31,357 nt of DNA from positions 1-31,357 of the forward strand of contig CAYMRS010000029.1 of the NCBI GenBank assembly GCA_964392915.1. Direction: 5' to 3'. The notes beneath the pieces were generated by a model. That model saw only the letters and a program-made list of their open reading frames with translations, was not told the DNA's origin and did not search any database. This document shows positions 31,140 through 31,357 of the stretch, piece after piece. Numbering within the stretch: position 1 is the first letter of the stretch; each line of letters begins with the position of its first letter. Source of the stretch: JAAYUK01 sp964392915 (GTDB lineage Bacteria; Nitrospirota; Thermodesulfovibrionia; Thermodesulfovibrionales; Dissulfurispiraceae). Both the position numbers and the translations under genes were made by a program.

Positions 31140-31357
31140 AAACCCTCCCAGGGAACGAATTGCAGCTGCCATGCCCGGTATTTGCCGGAGATTTGCCAGC
31201 CAAAGTCTCTGCCAGTTTATGAGGTACTTGTCAAGACTTAATCTGACAACGCCTCTGGTTTTTTACGCGGCGGACTGAGCGCCGTATACTATCATTATTA
31301 ATGGCTCTTCGTGGAATCGAGTGGGTCATTTTAGATCGGTTTGAGCATGCAGGTCAG
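31140..31357. other. Non-coding upstream region of the dehydrogenase-nspC operon, to window end
   Basis: I see no convincing gene here. A perfect TTGACA occurs on the minus strand near 31229-31234, but no matching -10 lies at 16-18 bases. An imperfect inverted repeat (GTCAAGA/TCTGAC, 31230-31247) overlaps it. The promoter for the minus-strand operon is presumably in this stretch, and the plus-strand TATACT near 31287 may belong to a gene outside the window. Confidence 0.3.

Noticed and set aside
29781..31241. Long plus-strand open frame opposite the dehydrogenase
   Set aside because: It is a shadow of the minus-strand dehydrogenase and nspC, both with intact motifs and overlapping coupled starts.
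31215..31265. Terminator-like T-run near the right end
   Set aside because: The T6 at about 31258 is preceded only by a broken CCAG/CTGG pairing and would terminate a plus-strand transcript for which no gene is visible.

Overview
The window looks like chromosomal core DNA from a Gram-negative bacterium, and it contains the replication origin. Gram-negative evidence: kdsB (Kdo activation for LPS), lnt (lipoprotein N-acylation), a periplasmic HtrA protease, a SurA/PpiD-type chaperone module, and an ~800-residue GyrB carrying the long insertion typical of Gram-negative GyrB. Other traits are a clpS-clpA-aat N-degron operon, a cdaA-cdaR-glmM c-di-AMP operon, SelB, and the carboxyspermidine route to spermidine. 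This mixture fits lineages such as Nitrospirota or former Deltaproteobacteria better than Enterobacteria, but the placement is inference; no rRNA is present.

Layout. (1) 1-3459, minus strand: fmdB-like zinc ribbon, clpS, clpA, aat (cut by the window edge), i.e. N-degron tagging, recognition and unfolding. (2) 3641-16698, plus strand: hfq; a membrane-anchored SurA-N protein; cdaA-cdaR-glmM; an unrecognised secreted coiled-coil protein; comEC; hisH; selB; htrA; a PIN/TRAM protein; ispD; ispF. Many junctions overlap or are nearly touching (cdaR/glmM, hisH/selB, PIN-TRAM/ispD). (3) 16775-19188, minus strand: kdsB-pyrG, overlapping. (4) 19232-21902, plus strand: lnt and prfB; prfB needs a +1 programmed frameshift at an in-frame UGA. 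(5) 21903-22221: origin region with TAG-type trinucleotide repeats, a GC-rich spacer, several DnaA-box-like 9-mers and overlapping palindromes in the dnaA leader. (6) 22222-27237, plus strand: dnaA, dnaN, gyrB, with no recF between dnaN and gyrB. (7) 27316-31139: pdaD-speB (plus) facing nspC and a carboxynorspermidine-synthase-type dehydrogenase (minus). Together they encode arginine to agmatine to putrescine to carboxyspermidine to spermidine.

The genes fall into coherent modules: protein quality control, c-di-AMP and peptidoglycan precursor supply, isoprenoids, LPS/lipoprotein maturation, UGA decoding (SelB and RF2), replication initiation and polyamine synthesis. I saw no insertion sequence, phage, CRISPR array, tRNA or rRNA. 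I did not find a wholly new multi-gene system. The most interesting points are the origin architecture, the prfB frameshift site with an altered stimulator, the complete compact spermidine locus, the N-degron operon headed by a zinc ribbon, and the small unknown secreted protein.
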